Notes: generated by a model from the sequence alone, not told the origin. 64,000 nt of DNA from an uncultured Lachnospiraceae bacterium (GCA_910578085.1 CAJTPM010000016.1:1-64000); one strand, 5' to 3'; shown: positions 1 to 8,623, counted from the first letter of the stretch. Program-made: numbers and translations.

Positions 1-37
1 GTAACTATAAATTCCTTGATTTTTTAAGGAAAATCAC

Positions 38-65
38 TTGACAATATAGGGAGGATAAAGATAAT
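38..65 (+). promoter_or_regulatory. Promoter-like sequence TTGACA-16-GATAAT
   Basis: A consensus -35 hexamer (TTGACA, 38-43) and a near-consensus -10 (GATAAT, 60-65) are separated by 16 bases. A small inverted repeat, TTCCTT/AAGGAA, lies just upstream at 13-30. The next open frame begins only a few bases after the -10, so either transcription starts inside it or the frame is a relic. Function is inferred from the hexamers only. Confidence 0.4.
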
Positions 66-68
66 CTT

Positions 69-299
69 TTGCTTTTTGAAGAAAGCGTTGATTCTCTGAT
101 TGAGACGACTTACACAGTTTGGATGGTAACCGATTACGAGCTGCCGCCCGGTTCAGATGGCAGAAAGTCATGGGGAAATGGAACACGTAGTGCATGGAAT
201 CAAAAAGAGGGTGAGATATACAGAGATGTGAGCATGAAATTGGTAGATGATACTTATATTTTTATGGAACGGGATTATTCTTTGGAGCTTTATGAGTAA
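69..299 (+). pseudogene. Small hypothetical or gene remnant
   Basis: This open frame encodes about 76 residues from a TTG codon and ends at TAA 297-299. I recognise no family. It contains an aromatic-rich segment (TVWMVTDYELPPGS) and ends in an acidic/aromatic tail (ERDYSLELYE). No Shine-Dalgarno site precedes the TTG, and the open frame continues upstream of it to a stop at 39-41. Because the next relic is a gene tail and the promoter-like sequence overlaps its start, it may be the C-terminal end of a decayed gene rather than a functional small protein. Confidence 0.3.
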
Positions 300-356
300 A
301 TAATCATGCCGCTTTATCGGGAAGTAAGATGTAAGAAGAAAATTAAATTTTGTCAG

Positions 357-611
357 GAAGAAAAGTCAGGAACAAAAACAGATGGAAATAGAGACAGACG
401 GGAAAAAGCGGATGCGGAATGGCTTAACAGTGACGGACAGCTTATTGCGGCGATTGCGCTTGGCTATCCTGATGAATTGCCTGATGAAAGACCGCGAAAA
501 AAACTTGATGATATCGTTGAATGGAGAAATTAGAAAAAGGCTATACGAGAAGAAAGAGTCAGGAACAAAAACAGATGGAAAAAGAGACAGGCAGTAAAAA
601 AGCGGATAAGG
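357..611 (+). repeat. Pair of about 60-bp direct repeats flanking a gene fragment
   Basis: Copy A covers about 357-416 and copy B about 549-611. They share a 24-bp exact core (365-388 and 558-581) and match with a few substitutions and small indels beyond it, including the shared GCGGAT near the end. Start-to-start distance is about 193 bp. Copy B contains the start region of the pseudouridine synthase gene. Copy A precedes a nitroreductase gene tail. The arrangement suggests a duplication of a unit that carried the nitroreductase fragment. Confidence 0.75.
408..533 (+). pseudogene. C-terminal fragment of a nitroreductase-family gene
   Basis: About 41 codons ending at TAG 531-533 read through LIAAIALGYPDELPDERPRK and end in a DIVEWRN-type tail. 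This is the conserved C-terminus of NAD(P)H nitroreductase-family flavoproteins, where an AxALGYPxE...RPRKxLxxxVxWR pattern follows the last helix. The flavin-binding body, normally 150 or more residues upstream, is absent: the frame upstream is the unrelated repeat copy A. No start codon or ribosome site serves it. It is a relic trapped between the two direct repeats. Confidence 0.7.
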
Positions 612-1345
612 AAACGATGCGGCTCAACAGGTTTCTTGCTTCCTGCGGCGTATGTTCCAGGCGGGAGGCGGATAAACTGATTCTGCGGGGGGAAGTGACG
701 GTGAACGGGGTGCCCGGGGAGACGGGGCAGAGCGTTTCGGATCGGGATATCGTGCTGGTGAACGGGGACCGGGTTTCGGCGAAGCGGGAGACCGTGGTGC
801 TTGCCTATCATAAGCCGGCAGGGGTGACCTGTTCGGAGAGAGATGCCCACGCGGAGAAACTGATCACGGATATGATCGACTATCCGGTGCGGCTCACCTA
901 TGCGGGAAGGCTGGATAAGGATTCCACGGGATTGATTCTGATGACCAACGACGGGGATTTGATCGAGGCCATGATGAAAGGCTCCCATAGACATGAAAAG
1001 GAATATATTGTGACGGTAAAACAGGAGATCACGCCGGAATTTCTGGAGAGTATGGCCCAGGGCGTCTATCTGAAGGATCTGCACATCAAGACCAGAAAAT
1101 GTCGGATCAGAAAGCTGGAGGGTAAAATGTTTTCCGTGGTTCTGACTCAGGGAGTCAACAGACAGATCAAAAGAATGTGTAAGGCCTGCGGAAATACGGT
1201 ATCTTCGATTAAGCGGGTGCGTATTATGAATATAGAGCTGGGAGACCTGCCGGAAAACGCATGGCGGGAAATTCAGGGGGAGGAGAAGCGGAAACTGTAT
1301 GAATTATCAGGACAAAAAAGAACGGATGAGAGAGCTGATCGATAA
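575..1345 (+). CDS. rluF: 23S rRNA pseudouridine synthase, RluB/RluF type
   Basis: This predicted 256-residue enzyme isomerises a uridine in 23S rRNA to pseudouridine. An N-terminal S4 RNA-binding domain (NRFLASCGVCSRREADKLI) is followed by the RsuA/RluB/RluE/RluF catalytic fold. The catalytic Asp lies in GRLDKDSTGL, preceded by the AYHKPAGV motif. I chose ATG 575 because AGGA at 561-564 is about 10 bases upstream. Conserved similarity begins at ATG 617, which has only a tightly spaced AAGGA, so 617 is a reasonable alternative. The 3' end overlaps ligA by 47 bases, so the two are probably co-transcribed. Whether it is RluB or RluF cannot be decided from sequence alone. Confidence 0.88.
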   Translation: MEKETGSKKADKETMRLNRFLASCGVCSRREADKLILRGEVTVNGVPGETGQSVSDRDIVLVNGDRVSAKRETVVLAYHKPAGVTCSERDAHAEKLITDMIDYPVRLTYAGRLDKDSTGLILMTNDGDLIEAMMKGSHRHEKEYIVTVKQEITPEFLESMAQGVYLKDLHIKTRKCRIRKLEGKMFSVVLTQGVNRQIKRMCKACGNTVSSIKRVRIMNIELGDLPENAWREIQGEEKRKLYELSGQKRTDERADR

Positions 1346-3296
1346 ACTGAACGAGGCTTCCAAAGCCTATTATGCACAGGATCGGGAGATCATCAGCAAT
1401 TTTGAATACGATGCGCTGTACGATGAGCTGCAGGAGCTGGAAAAGGACACAGGCGTTGTTCTGGCTGGAAGTCCTACGATGCGGGTGGGCTTTGAGGCGG
1501 TGGAGGAACTGCCGAAGGAGCGGCATGAGAGGCCTATGCTGTCCCTTGATAAGACGAAGGACAGGGAGGCCCTTGCGGAGTGGCTTGACGGAAAGGAAGG
1601 GCTGCTTAGCTGGAAGCTTGACGGGCTGACGATCGTGCTGACTTACCGGGACGGGCGGCTGGAAAAAGCGGTTACCAGGGGAAACGGGGAGATCGGGGAA
1701 GTGATCACCGGCAATGCCAGAGTGTTCAAAAATATTCCGCTGCAGATATCCTATACCGGAGAGCTGATCCTGCGCGGGGAGGCGGTTATCACCTACTCTG
1801 ATTTCGAGAGGATGAACGAGGAGATCGAGGATGTGTCGGCCCGGTATAAAAACCCCAGGAACCTTTGCAGCGGTTCCGTCAGACAGCTGGACAACCGGAT
1901 CGCGGCCGGTCGGAATATTCGTTTTTACGCCTTCGGGCTTGTAAAGGCGGAGGGCGTGGACTTTGAAAACAGCATGGAAAAGGAGTTTGTGTTTCTTGCG
2001 AAGCAGGGGTTTGACGTGGTGGAATATCATAAGGTGACGTCTGAGACGATCGTAGAAACCATAGAATATTTTGAGAAAAAGATAGAGGACTATGATATTC
2101 CCTCAGATGGTCTGGTGCTGACCTACGAGGACATTGCTTATGGCGAGTCGCTTGGGCGGACATCCAAGTTTCCGAGAAATTCCATTGCTTTTAAGTGGCA
2201 GGATGAGATACGGGAGACAGAACTTCTGGAGATCGAGTGGAGTCCCAGCAGGACGGGGTTGATCAATCCGGTGGCGATCTTTGAACCGGTGGAGCTGGAG
2301 GGGACCACGGTGAGCAGGGCTTCCGTTCATAACATCAGCGTTTTGCGGGGATTAAAGCTGGGGCTGGGAGATCGGATCACAGTCTATAAGGCAAACATGA
2401 TCATCCCACAGATCGCGGAAAATCTGACCGGCAGCGATATGCTGGAGATACCAAAGCACTGTCCCGCCTGCGGCGGCGAAACGGAAGTCAGGCAGGTGGC
2501 GGACGCCGCCTCACTGTACTGTACAAATCCGGACTGCGCGGCGAAGAAGATCAAGTCCTTCGCCCATCTGGTGAGCAGAGACGCGTTGAATATCGACGGG
2601 CTGTCGGAGGCGACGCTGGAGAAGTTCATCGGAAAGGGCTTTATCCATGAGGCGGCGGATATCTTCCATCTGGACCGATATAAAGAGGAGATTGTGGAAA
2701 TGGAGGGCTTTGGGGAAAAGTCCTACCGGAATCTGATCGAGAAAGAGCCTGCGGAGGACGGAAAAGTGAGCAGTATCGAGACCGCAAGGCATACGACGCT
2801 GCCAAGATTTCTGTATGCACTGGGCATTTCCGGTATTGGACTGGCCAATGCGAAGATGATCTGCAGAGAGTTCGGGGACGATTTTGAGAAGATGCTGCTT
2901 GCGGATGCGGAAAGACTTTCCGAGATAGATGGCGTCGGGGAAGTGCTGGCAGGTGCTTTTGTCTCTTATTTTCAGGATGAAGAGAATCTGCGGAGAGCAA
3001 GGGCGCTCTATACGGAGCTGGAGATCGAGAAGAGAGAGCAGACCGGAGAGGGCGGCAGCCTGACCGGAAAGAGTTTTGTGATCACCGGCAGCCTGACGCG
3101 GTATGAGAACAGGAACGCTATGAAGGAAGTTATCGAGGCCAGGGGCGGCAAGGTGACGGGCAGCGTGACAAAGAAGACGGTGTGCCTGATCAACAATGAT
3201 ATCGCCTCGAATTCTTCCAAAAACAAGAAGGCCAGGGAGTTGGGCATTCTGATTATGACGGAGGAGGATTTCATCAGTCAGTATCTGTCAGAGTAG
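1299..3296 (+). CDS. ligA: NAD-dependent DNA ligase
   Basis: This is the replicative and repair ligase, which seals nicks using NAD+. At 665 residues it is the usual size. The Ia domain (about 1-60) is followed by adenylation motif I, KLDG, with Lys106 as the AMP acceptor. Next come the OB fold, a four-Cys zinc finger (CPAC...CTNPDC) near residue 390-415, helix-hairpin-helix repeats, and a C-terminal BRCT domain from about 585 (LTGKSFVITGSL). GGAGGAG lies about 13 bases before ATG 1299. The gene begins inside the pseudouridine synthase gene. The sequence around motif I (LSWKLDGLTI) differs slightly from the more common xKxDGxA form but keeps the Lys, Asp and Gly. Confidence 0.97.
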   Translation: MNYQDKKERMRELIDKLNEASKAYYAQDREIISNFEYDALYDELQELEKDTGVVLAGSPTMRVGFEAVEELPKERHERPMLSLDKTKDREALAEWLDGKEGLLSWKLDGLTIVLTYRDGRLEKAVTRGNGEIGEVITGNARVFKNIPLQISYTGELILRGEAVITYSDFERMNEEIEDVSARYKNPRNLCSGSVRQLDNRIAAGRNIRFYAFGLVKAEGVDFENSMEKEFVFLAKQGFDVVEYHKVTSETIVETIEYFEKKIEDYDIPSDGLVLTYEDIAYGESLGRTSKFPRNSIAFKWQDEIRETELLEIEWSPSRTGLINPVAIFEPVELEGTTVSRASVHNISVLRGLKLGLGDRITVYKANMIIPQIAENLTGSDMLEIPKHCPACGGETEVRQVADAASLYCTNPDCAAKKIKSFAHLVSRDALNIDGLSEATLEKFIGKGFIHEAADIFHLDRYKEEIVEMEGFGEKSYRNLIEKEPAEDGKVSSIETARHTTLPRFLYALGISGIGLANAKMICREFGDDFEKMLLADAERLSEIDGVGEVLAGAFVSYFQDEENLRRARALYTELEIEKREQTGEGGSLTGKSFVITGSLTRYENRNAMKEVIEARGGKVTGSVTKKTVCLINNDIASNSSKNKKARELGILIMTEEDFISQYLSE

Positions 3297-3314
3297 GAGG
3301 GGATGAAACAATGC

Positions 3315-3362
3315 CATTTAGTTAACAGTGCCTCACGGCTGGGTTAAGGTGCTGACTAAATG
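3315..3362 (+). promoter_or_regulatory. Two-tier hairpin in the metA leader
   Basis: An outer stem of 8 perfect pairs (CATTTAGT 3315-3322 with ACTAAATG 3355-3362) encloses an asymmetric internal loop and an inner stem of 7 pairs with two G-U wobbles (AGTGCCT 3327-3333 with AGGTGCT 3347-3353). The 13-base loop is 3334-3346. No T-run follows, so it is not a simple terminator. It sits about 70 bases before the metA start in a 137-base gap and could be a cis-acting leader structure. It does not match a riboswitch class I can name with confidence. Confidence 0.5.
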
Positions 3363-3433
3363 CCATGGAGGGATGAATAGTTACAATCATTTGGTTTGCC
3401 AGATAATATTTACAGGGAAATGAGGAATATACT

Positions 3434-4390
3434 ATGCCGATCAGAGTGCAGAACAATCTCCCGGCAAAGGAGATACTGGAAAACGAAAATATATTTGTGA
3501 TGGCGGAGGAACGCGCCATGTCCCAGGACATACGGTCGCTGCAGGTGTGCATCCTGAATTTGATGCCGGTGAAGCAGGACACGGAGCTGCAGATTCTGCG
3601 GGCCTTTTCCAACACGCCGCTGCAGGTGGACGTGACCTTTCTGACGGTGAAGAGCCACACGTCACAGAATACATCCGCCAACCATTTAAACACCTTTTAT
3701 GTGACAATGGATGAGATCCGGGACAGGAATTTTGACGGTATGATCATCACCGGCGCGCCCCTTGAGGAGATTCCCTTTGAGGAAGTAGATTACTGGCAGG
3801 AACTGTGCGATATCATGGACTGGACGAAAACCCATGTGACCAGTACGCTGCACATCTGCTGGGGCTCCCAGGCGGCGCTGTATCATCACTACGGCCTGTC
3901 CAAACATGAACTGCCAGAGAAGCTGTTCGGCGTCTATGCCCATCGGGTATCCAATCGGAAGGTGCCTCTGGTGCGCGGGTTTGACGATATTTTTTATGCG
4001 CCCCACAGCCGTCATACGGAGACGCCGGCGGATCAGATCAAAGCCTGCAAAAAATTAAAGGTGCTGGCGGAATCCGAGGAGGCCGGGGTATTTCTGGCTA
4101 TTTCCAGGGACGGCAGGCAGATCTTCGTGCAGGGGCATCCCGAGTACGACAGGGTGACGCTGCACAATGAATATATGCGGGATCTGAAGAAAGGACTGCA
4201 GATCCATATGCCTTTCAACTATTATCCGGAGAATGACTGTACCAGGAAGCCGATGATGGAGTGGCGTTCCCACTGCAATACATTATATAGTAATTGGTTG
4301 AATTATTATGTTTATCAAAATACTCCTTATTTGCTGGATGAGATCGGGTTCAAGACGATGGAGGAGTGCACGATCTTAGAGGAAGAGTAA
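3434..4390 (+). CDS. metA: Homoserine O-acetyltransferase, MetA family
   Basis: This 318-residue enzyme acylates homoserine in methionine synthesis. The catalytic set is visible: Cys142 in HICWGSQ, and His235 and Glu237 in GHPEYD. Residue 111, in GAPLE, is Glu. In characterised MetA proteins Glu at this position goes with acetyl-CoA use and Gly with succinyl-CoA use, so O-acetylhomoserine is the predicted product despite the common name homoserine O-succinyltransferase. GAGGAA lies upstream of ATG 3434. The gene appears to stand alone behind a structured leader; no other methionine gene is nearby. Confidence 0.95.
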   Translation: MPIRVQNNLPAKEILENENIFVMAEERAMSQDIRSLQVCILNLMPVKQDTELQILRAFSNTPLQVDVTFLTVKSHTSQNTSANHLNTFYVTMDEIRDRNFDGMIITGAPLEEIPFEEVDYWQELCDIMDWTKTHVTSTLHICWGSQAALYHHYGLSKHELPEKLFGVYAHRVSNRKVPLVRGFDDIFYAPHSRHTETPADQIKACKKLKVLAESEEAGVFLAISRDGRQIFVQGHPEYDRVTLHNEYMRDLKKGLQIHMPFNYYPENDCTRKPMMEWRSHCNTLYSNWLNYYVYQNTPYLLDEIGFKTMEECTILEEE

Positions 4391-4456
4391 ATAACGGAAG
4401 AGGGCGAGTGTGCATCGCGAAGCGTAGCAAGTCTGAAAGACATGCTGCAATCAGCA

Positions 4457-5264
4457 TTAGAGCAGTTTCAGCAATGTACAGATGAAATCCGTATAATTTC
4501 TGCACGGAATAAGTTGTTCGACTTTTGCCGGATCGATAAATATTGAGGCAATATTGTCAAAAACTTCATTGAAGACTTTTCTGTCATTTGGATGAAAACA
4601 CATCATGAGGACAATACACACTTCATGCCCATCCCAGGGAATGGGGGCTTCAGGAATCAGGATAAAGATGCCTGTTTTATAAGCATTCATTTTCAGAGCA
4701 TGGGGTATGGCAAAGTTTCCTAAAGCGGTAGAGGATAAAGCTTCCCGTTCCATGATTTCTGTTCTGTAATTGCTGTTTACATATCCCATTTGGAATAAGA
4801 TATCACACATGTAATTCAGACAGCCATTTTTTGTGCTGAACTTTTCGGAAGAATCGAAAAGCTCTTCGCAGGTGATCTCACTCAGCAAACTGTAAAAATT
4901 CTTCTGCGCTTTCTGACGGTTAAATTCTTCCGTAAAATTTTTTAATGCAGAGATATCCTGTTTTGTCAGAGACGGCATATGGATGGTAATCGTTTTAGCT
5001 ACCGAATGCATATTTTCGAAAATGCTGATGGTTGACAGGATCAGGTCAACCTGATTTATTTTTAAAAGCTCTTCTTCATTTGTAATAATATTGGTGATGA
5101 GAATCTGGCTGTTTAAAAGGTTTTCAACTTTTGCGGCAAGCTTTACACCAAAATCGTAATAACGGGGACAGTAAAGAACAGCATTTATTTTGGTGGAGAA
5201 TTTTTCCTGAAGTTCTATGGCGCTTCCCAGATGAAAGGCAATATAAGCAATCTTAGATGCGGTC
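4457..5264 (-). pseudogene. 5'-truncated BglG/LicR-type PTS transcription regulator
   Basis: On the minus strand a continuous frame runs from about 5264 to the stop at 4457. It begins in the end of a PRD2 domain (KIAYIAFHLGSAIE). A GatB-like EIIB module follows (NAVLYCPRYYDFGVKLA, with the usual Cys), then an EIIA type-2 module with the phosphorylatable His in FAIPHAL near the C-terminus. The N-terminal helix-turn-helix region and PRD1, roughly 350 residues, are missing. The first ATG left in frame is at 5011, so only a 184-residue EIIA-containing piece could be translated. The break falls exactly where the EIIA relic on the other strand begins. It cannot bind DNA as it stands. Confidence 0.8.
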
Positions 5265-5477
5265 TCAGATTTTGACTTTGGAAAAGCTGCAGAGAAAATG
5301 AAAAAAGCGGATAAAGAAATTGCGGAAGCGCACAGAATCCAGACTGATGCGATTCAGGGAGAAGCAAATGGGGAAAAAATGGAATATTCCGTACTTTTTA
5401 CCCATGCGCAGGACACACTGATGACTATATACAGTGAGATCAATCTGGCAAATCAGATCATAAAAATAGCAAAATAG
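5265..5477 (+). pseudogene. C-terminal fragment of a lactose/cellobiose-type PTS EIIA
   Basis: About 70 codons ending at TAG 5475-5477 read as the second half of PTS EIIA-Lac/Chb. They include the conserved EAHRIQTDAIQGEANG helix and THAQDTLMT, which holds the family's phosphorylated His. The N-terminal 35-40 residues are missing because the sequence switches at about 5265 to the truncated regulator read from the other strand. An internal ATG (5298) has no ribosome site. Together with the regulator relic and the truncated glycosidase at 9754 it looks like debris of one beta-glucoside PTS locus. Confidence 0.75.
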
Positions 5478-5481
5478 GTAA

Positions 5482-7056
5482 TTGCGAAACTCGCTAAACT
5501 CGTTCGTAATCTTGAAGCAAAACACGGAAGAATTTGTGCAGAGTGCGAATTATAAAATGAAATGTGGATAACTTCTGATTTTAGGCGCACTTTAATAAGC
5601 CTCAGTCTTTAGGAAGTTGGTAAGTCCTATGCTATGAGAGGCTTCAGACTTCGAATATATTCGTGATGGTTGATTTTGTCTGCAAGAACAACCGTGATGA
5701 GCTGTGTGATGCCTGCAAGGATCAGGTCAGCATGTAAAGTCATCTCATTTTTGGTTCTACGTCCTGCAAGACAGAGACTATCCTTGATGTGATTGATGTC
5801 TCTTTCAACAACAGTCCTGATTTTATAGGTGTTATCCCATTCTTCGGTTCCGCGGATTGTTCCGGGATAAGCACGAAGATTCTTTTCCGGATAGATGTAG
5901 ACCATGCGCCCACATTTAGATGAAGTGCAAGGGTTTTCACAAAAACAATGGCGGTGGGCTTTTTTAGTTGTTTTGTCATAGAGCCATTTCATTTTTGGAC
6001 AGACGAACTTGAAAGTAGGTATGCCGCTTCTTAGGTTTGACTTGCTGCCTTCCGGTTTCATGGGAAGTAAAGGATCATGAGGACAGCATGGAATACCATC
6101 CTCATTGATGGTATAATCCTGATCTTTAAGTCCGGATCTTGCATTCAGTGGAATATAAGCTTTCGAGAAATGTCTGTTATCACCAAAAGTGCTGCCGGTA
6201 AGAAGGCTTTTATAGAGTTCTACAGTATCGAAAGCAGCATCACCAAGGAATGTTTTAGGATTGATCAGAGGATGTTTGGAAAAGAAGTCTTTGAGTGTCG
6301 GGATCAGAAGATTTGAATCATGAACACATTTATCTTCGTCAGGAGAATCGGATAAGCGGCTTTATAAGGATCATAATTCTTATCGAAGTTGTTAGCTTTT
6401 GCATAGGCTTTGAGCTGTTTGATAATACGGTTGGCATATTTAGGATTGTCTTCGGTAACGAAAGCCTCAATTCCGGAAGAGTCAAAGACAGTCATATCTG
6501 CTTTGGCAGAATCAATGGCCTGACAGATGGGCTCAGTTAAGTCAACAAGGTTATCAAATACGAGCTGCAGATCATCTAAGAAGTCCTGTTTGAAACGGGT
6601 GATCTTGGAAGCGTCCGGAACTTTGGTAAAACCACAGAACTCACGAAGAGGTTTCGAGTAAGCGAGAAAAGTCAGGAGAAGCTGGTCTGTAGGGATAGAG
6701 AGAACACGCTGAATGATCAGAGCCCACAGGAAAGCCTGTAAAGGGTATATACGGGATCTTCCCGTTGAAGCATAAAAATGATTTCTAAAGGAAACTGGAA
6801 TAATTTCATCCATGTCGATATGGGTTTCTAAGAGAGAAAGAAACGCAGGTTTGTCATGATCGAATATTTGCTGGCAATCTGAAAAAATATCTGCCAAAGA
6901 AAGCTGTTTGTATGGTATCATAGGTATCAGAATAACTCCTTTCTTGGTGATGGTTAATGGTTTCTTGGCAACTCTATTATACCATATCCGGTGAGGAGTT
7001 ATTTTAATTTGTGACAAAAAGAATCCCGTGATTATGCGGGTTCTGGCGTTTCGCAA
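5482..7056 (-). mobile_element. Degenerate IS1182-family insertion sequence
   Basis: The element is delimited by short inverted ends: TTGCGAAAC at 5482-5490 reading inwards on the left, and its complement GTTTCGCAA at 7048-7056 on the right. It contains one transposase gene on the minus strand. No matching target duplication is visible in the bases just outside the ends, so the exact ends may lie a few bases further out or the flanks may have changed. It directly abuts the stop of the EIIA relic. It cannot transpose by itself because the transposase gene is broken internally. Confidence 0.7.
5627..6921 (-). pseudogene. IS1182-type transposase with internal deletion and frameshift
   Basis: The N-terminal part (6921 down to about 6353) carries the IS1182 hallmarks: FYASTGRSRIYPLQAFLWAL, and the first catalytic Asp in MTVFDSSGIEAF. 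After DPYKAAY the frame is lost. The continuing homology resumes at once in another frame (SDSPDEDKCVHDSNLLIPTL) at about 6352, with the second Asp in FLGDAAFD and the Glu in VERDINHIKDSLCLAG. The middle segment normally found between these parts is missing, so the junction at about 6352/6353 is a deletion that also shifts the frame. All three catalytic acids survive but are no longer in one protein. Confidence 0.8.
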
Positions 7057-7097
7057 ACGCCTAAGTGCTGATAAATTCTGAAAGGAGAAAAGATATT

Positions 7098-7409
7098 ATG
7101 AATATTGATAGAGAGGAATATATTAAAAGTCTGGAGGAAAGAATAGAAAAACTCGAAAAACTATTTGAACATTTATGTATTGATCAATGTAAAGAGATAG
7201 CATTTACTAAGTGTTCCTTGGGAGATATCAAACTTGGTGATAATTGCAATATCACATTGAAGAACTGCCCTGTTGGAGGCGTGATATCAGATATTGAAGA
7301 TGCAAAAAGTAGAGTTGATGATTTGGAAAATAGGATAGAGGATATATTGAATGACATTGATGAGGCAGGAATTGGTTTGGATACATTGAAAAATGATTCT
7401 GAATGCTAA
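7098..7409 (+). CDS. Hypothetical coiled-coil protein, 103 residues
   Basis: I do not recognise a family. Residues 1-25 (KSLEERIEKLEKLFEHL) and about 75-100 (AKSRVDDLENRIEDILNDI) have heptad-like leucine/isoleucine spacing, consistent with two short coiled coils around a Cys-containing middle (Cys at DQCKEIAFTKCSLGDIKL and NCNITLKNCPVGG). GAAAGGAG lies 10 bases before ATG 7098. An upstream in-frame ATG at 7065 lacks such a site. It is AT-rich compared with the housekeeping genes and lies just outside the IS right end, so it is probably accessory DNA. Confidence 0.6.
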   Translation: MNIDREEYIKSLEERIEKLEKLFEHLCIDQCKEIAFTKCSLGDIKLGDNCNITLKNCPVGGVISDIEDAKSRVDDLENRIEDILNDIDEAGIGLDTLKNDSEC

Positions 7410-7437
7410 ATTTTAATTTATTAAGGAGAGCAAAACA

Positions 7438-7710
7438 GTGAACAAAGAATGGGAAGTGTCAGAGTTCCTCCGGGTAGAGAATGCATATGCGCTGTTTATG
7501 GAATATGTGAAGCAGGGCAAAATGAAAGTAGGGCGTTTTGAAGATAAATCGGAAAAACAGCTGGATTGGTGGTACGCATGCTGCATCGAATACTTAAAGG
7601 AAAAGCATATGATAGAAACCCCGGATTGTTCCTATGCTTCGTTTATAAAATCAAAATTGCCAGGGGTGTGGGAAAGATATATTGCAGAATGCAATTTGCG
7701 GAGGGAATAA
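7438..7710 (+). CDS. Hypothetical 90-residue protein
   Basis: The frame starts at GTG 7438 behind AAGGAG and ends four bases before the GNAT gene, suggesting co-translation with it. It has a Trp/Tyr-rich middle (KQLDWWYACCIEYLKEKHMI) and a basic end. No signal peptide or membrane segment is seen. No family is recognised. Its tight spacing to the acetyltransferase gene is the only functional hint. Confidence 0.55.
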   Translation: MNKEWEVSEFLRVENAYALFMEYVKQGKMKVGRFEDKSEKQLDWWYACCIEYLKEKHMIETPDCSYASFIKSKLPGVWERYIAECNLRRE

Positions 7711-7713
7711 TCC

Positions 7714-8623
7714 ATGGAAACAAAAGATTTGATATTAAGAAATTGGCAGGATAGCGATGCAAAGGCTTTATATGAAATGTGTCTTGACGAGACTTTGAGA
7801 AAGAGTGGGATTGATTTCTACAATTCGATTACTGACAGCCGGAATACAATCCAATGTTGGAAGAATGACAAGGGATTTAAAGTGATTGCCGATAAAAGAA
7901 ACGATAACTTTATAGGGTTTATAAGCCTAGGAGATATGAACCGATATGACGGCTATATGGAAATAGAGTATGCTGTCGCTGCCAGGTATCGGAATAACGG
8001 CTACGCAATGCAGGCTGTGCAAAGGATGCTTGATTACGGATTCAAAGAGATGAACTTATCAGCCATCGCCGCATGGGTGCGGTCACATAATAAGGAAAGT
8101 ATAAAAGTTTTGGAAAAATGTTCCTTTACCTATGAAGGCAGATTGAGAAAGCACGCCCGCGATAAAAGCGATACACTGTGTTATTCTGTTTTAAGAGAAG
8201 AATGGGAAAGGATCAACCGTTTATGCATAGATATCCGCATCATGGATTATGATGATATTCCGCTCATTTGCAGGGCGGATGGCGACGAGAGCCAGAAGAA
8301 CATCGACTATTTAAAACGGCAGTTGGATAATCAGAAAAAGAGAGAGTGTACCGCGTTGCTTGCACTGTACAACGGCGCCGTGGCAGGATATGTCTTTTTG
8401 TACCACAAATGCAGATGGGGCGGTCTGGCCGGTCAGAATATTCCGAGTGTGATAGATTTAATCGTATTCGAAGAATACCGGCGGAAGAAAATAGCTACTA
8501 TGTTATTGGAGGCAGCAGAAAACATTGCCAGGCAGTGTGTATTACAAGGAAAAAATATATGAAACAGATGCTGTCTGCAGGAATGATGATGAGCTGACTC
8601 TATGTCTGGTAAAAGAATTGTGA
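7714..8623 (+). pseudogene. Two-domain GNAT acetyltransferase, second domain broken
   Basis: Residues 1 to about 165 form a complete RimJ/RimL-type GNAT domain (LILRNWQDSDA..., acetyl-CoA loop around YRNNGYAMQAV) that could still be made. A second GNAT domain follows (from about 172, with EEYRRKKIATMLLEAAENIAR). Right after ENIARQ the frame runs into TGA 8560-8562, giving a 282-residue product. The expected C-terminal strand is present in the +1 frame (VYYKEKIYETDAVCRNDDEL) and ends at TGA 8621-8623. The usual core between those points is missing, so a deletion near 8536 removed about 30 codons and shifted the frame. The first domain may remain active; substrate unknown. Confidence 0.7.

Noticed and set aside
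3297..3433. SAM-I riboswitch before metA
   Set aside because: Only short segments (AAGGTGCT, GATGAAAC) resemble the class; the four-way junction and P1 stem could not be built. Kept only as an unclassified hairpin.
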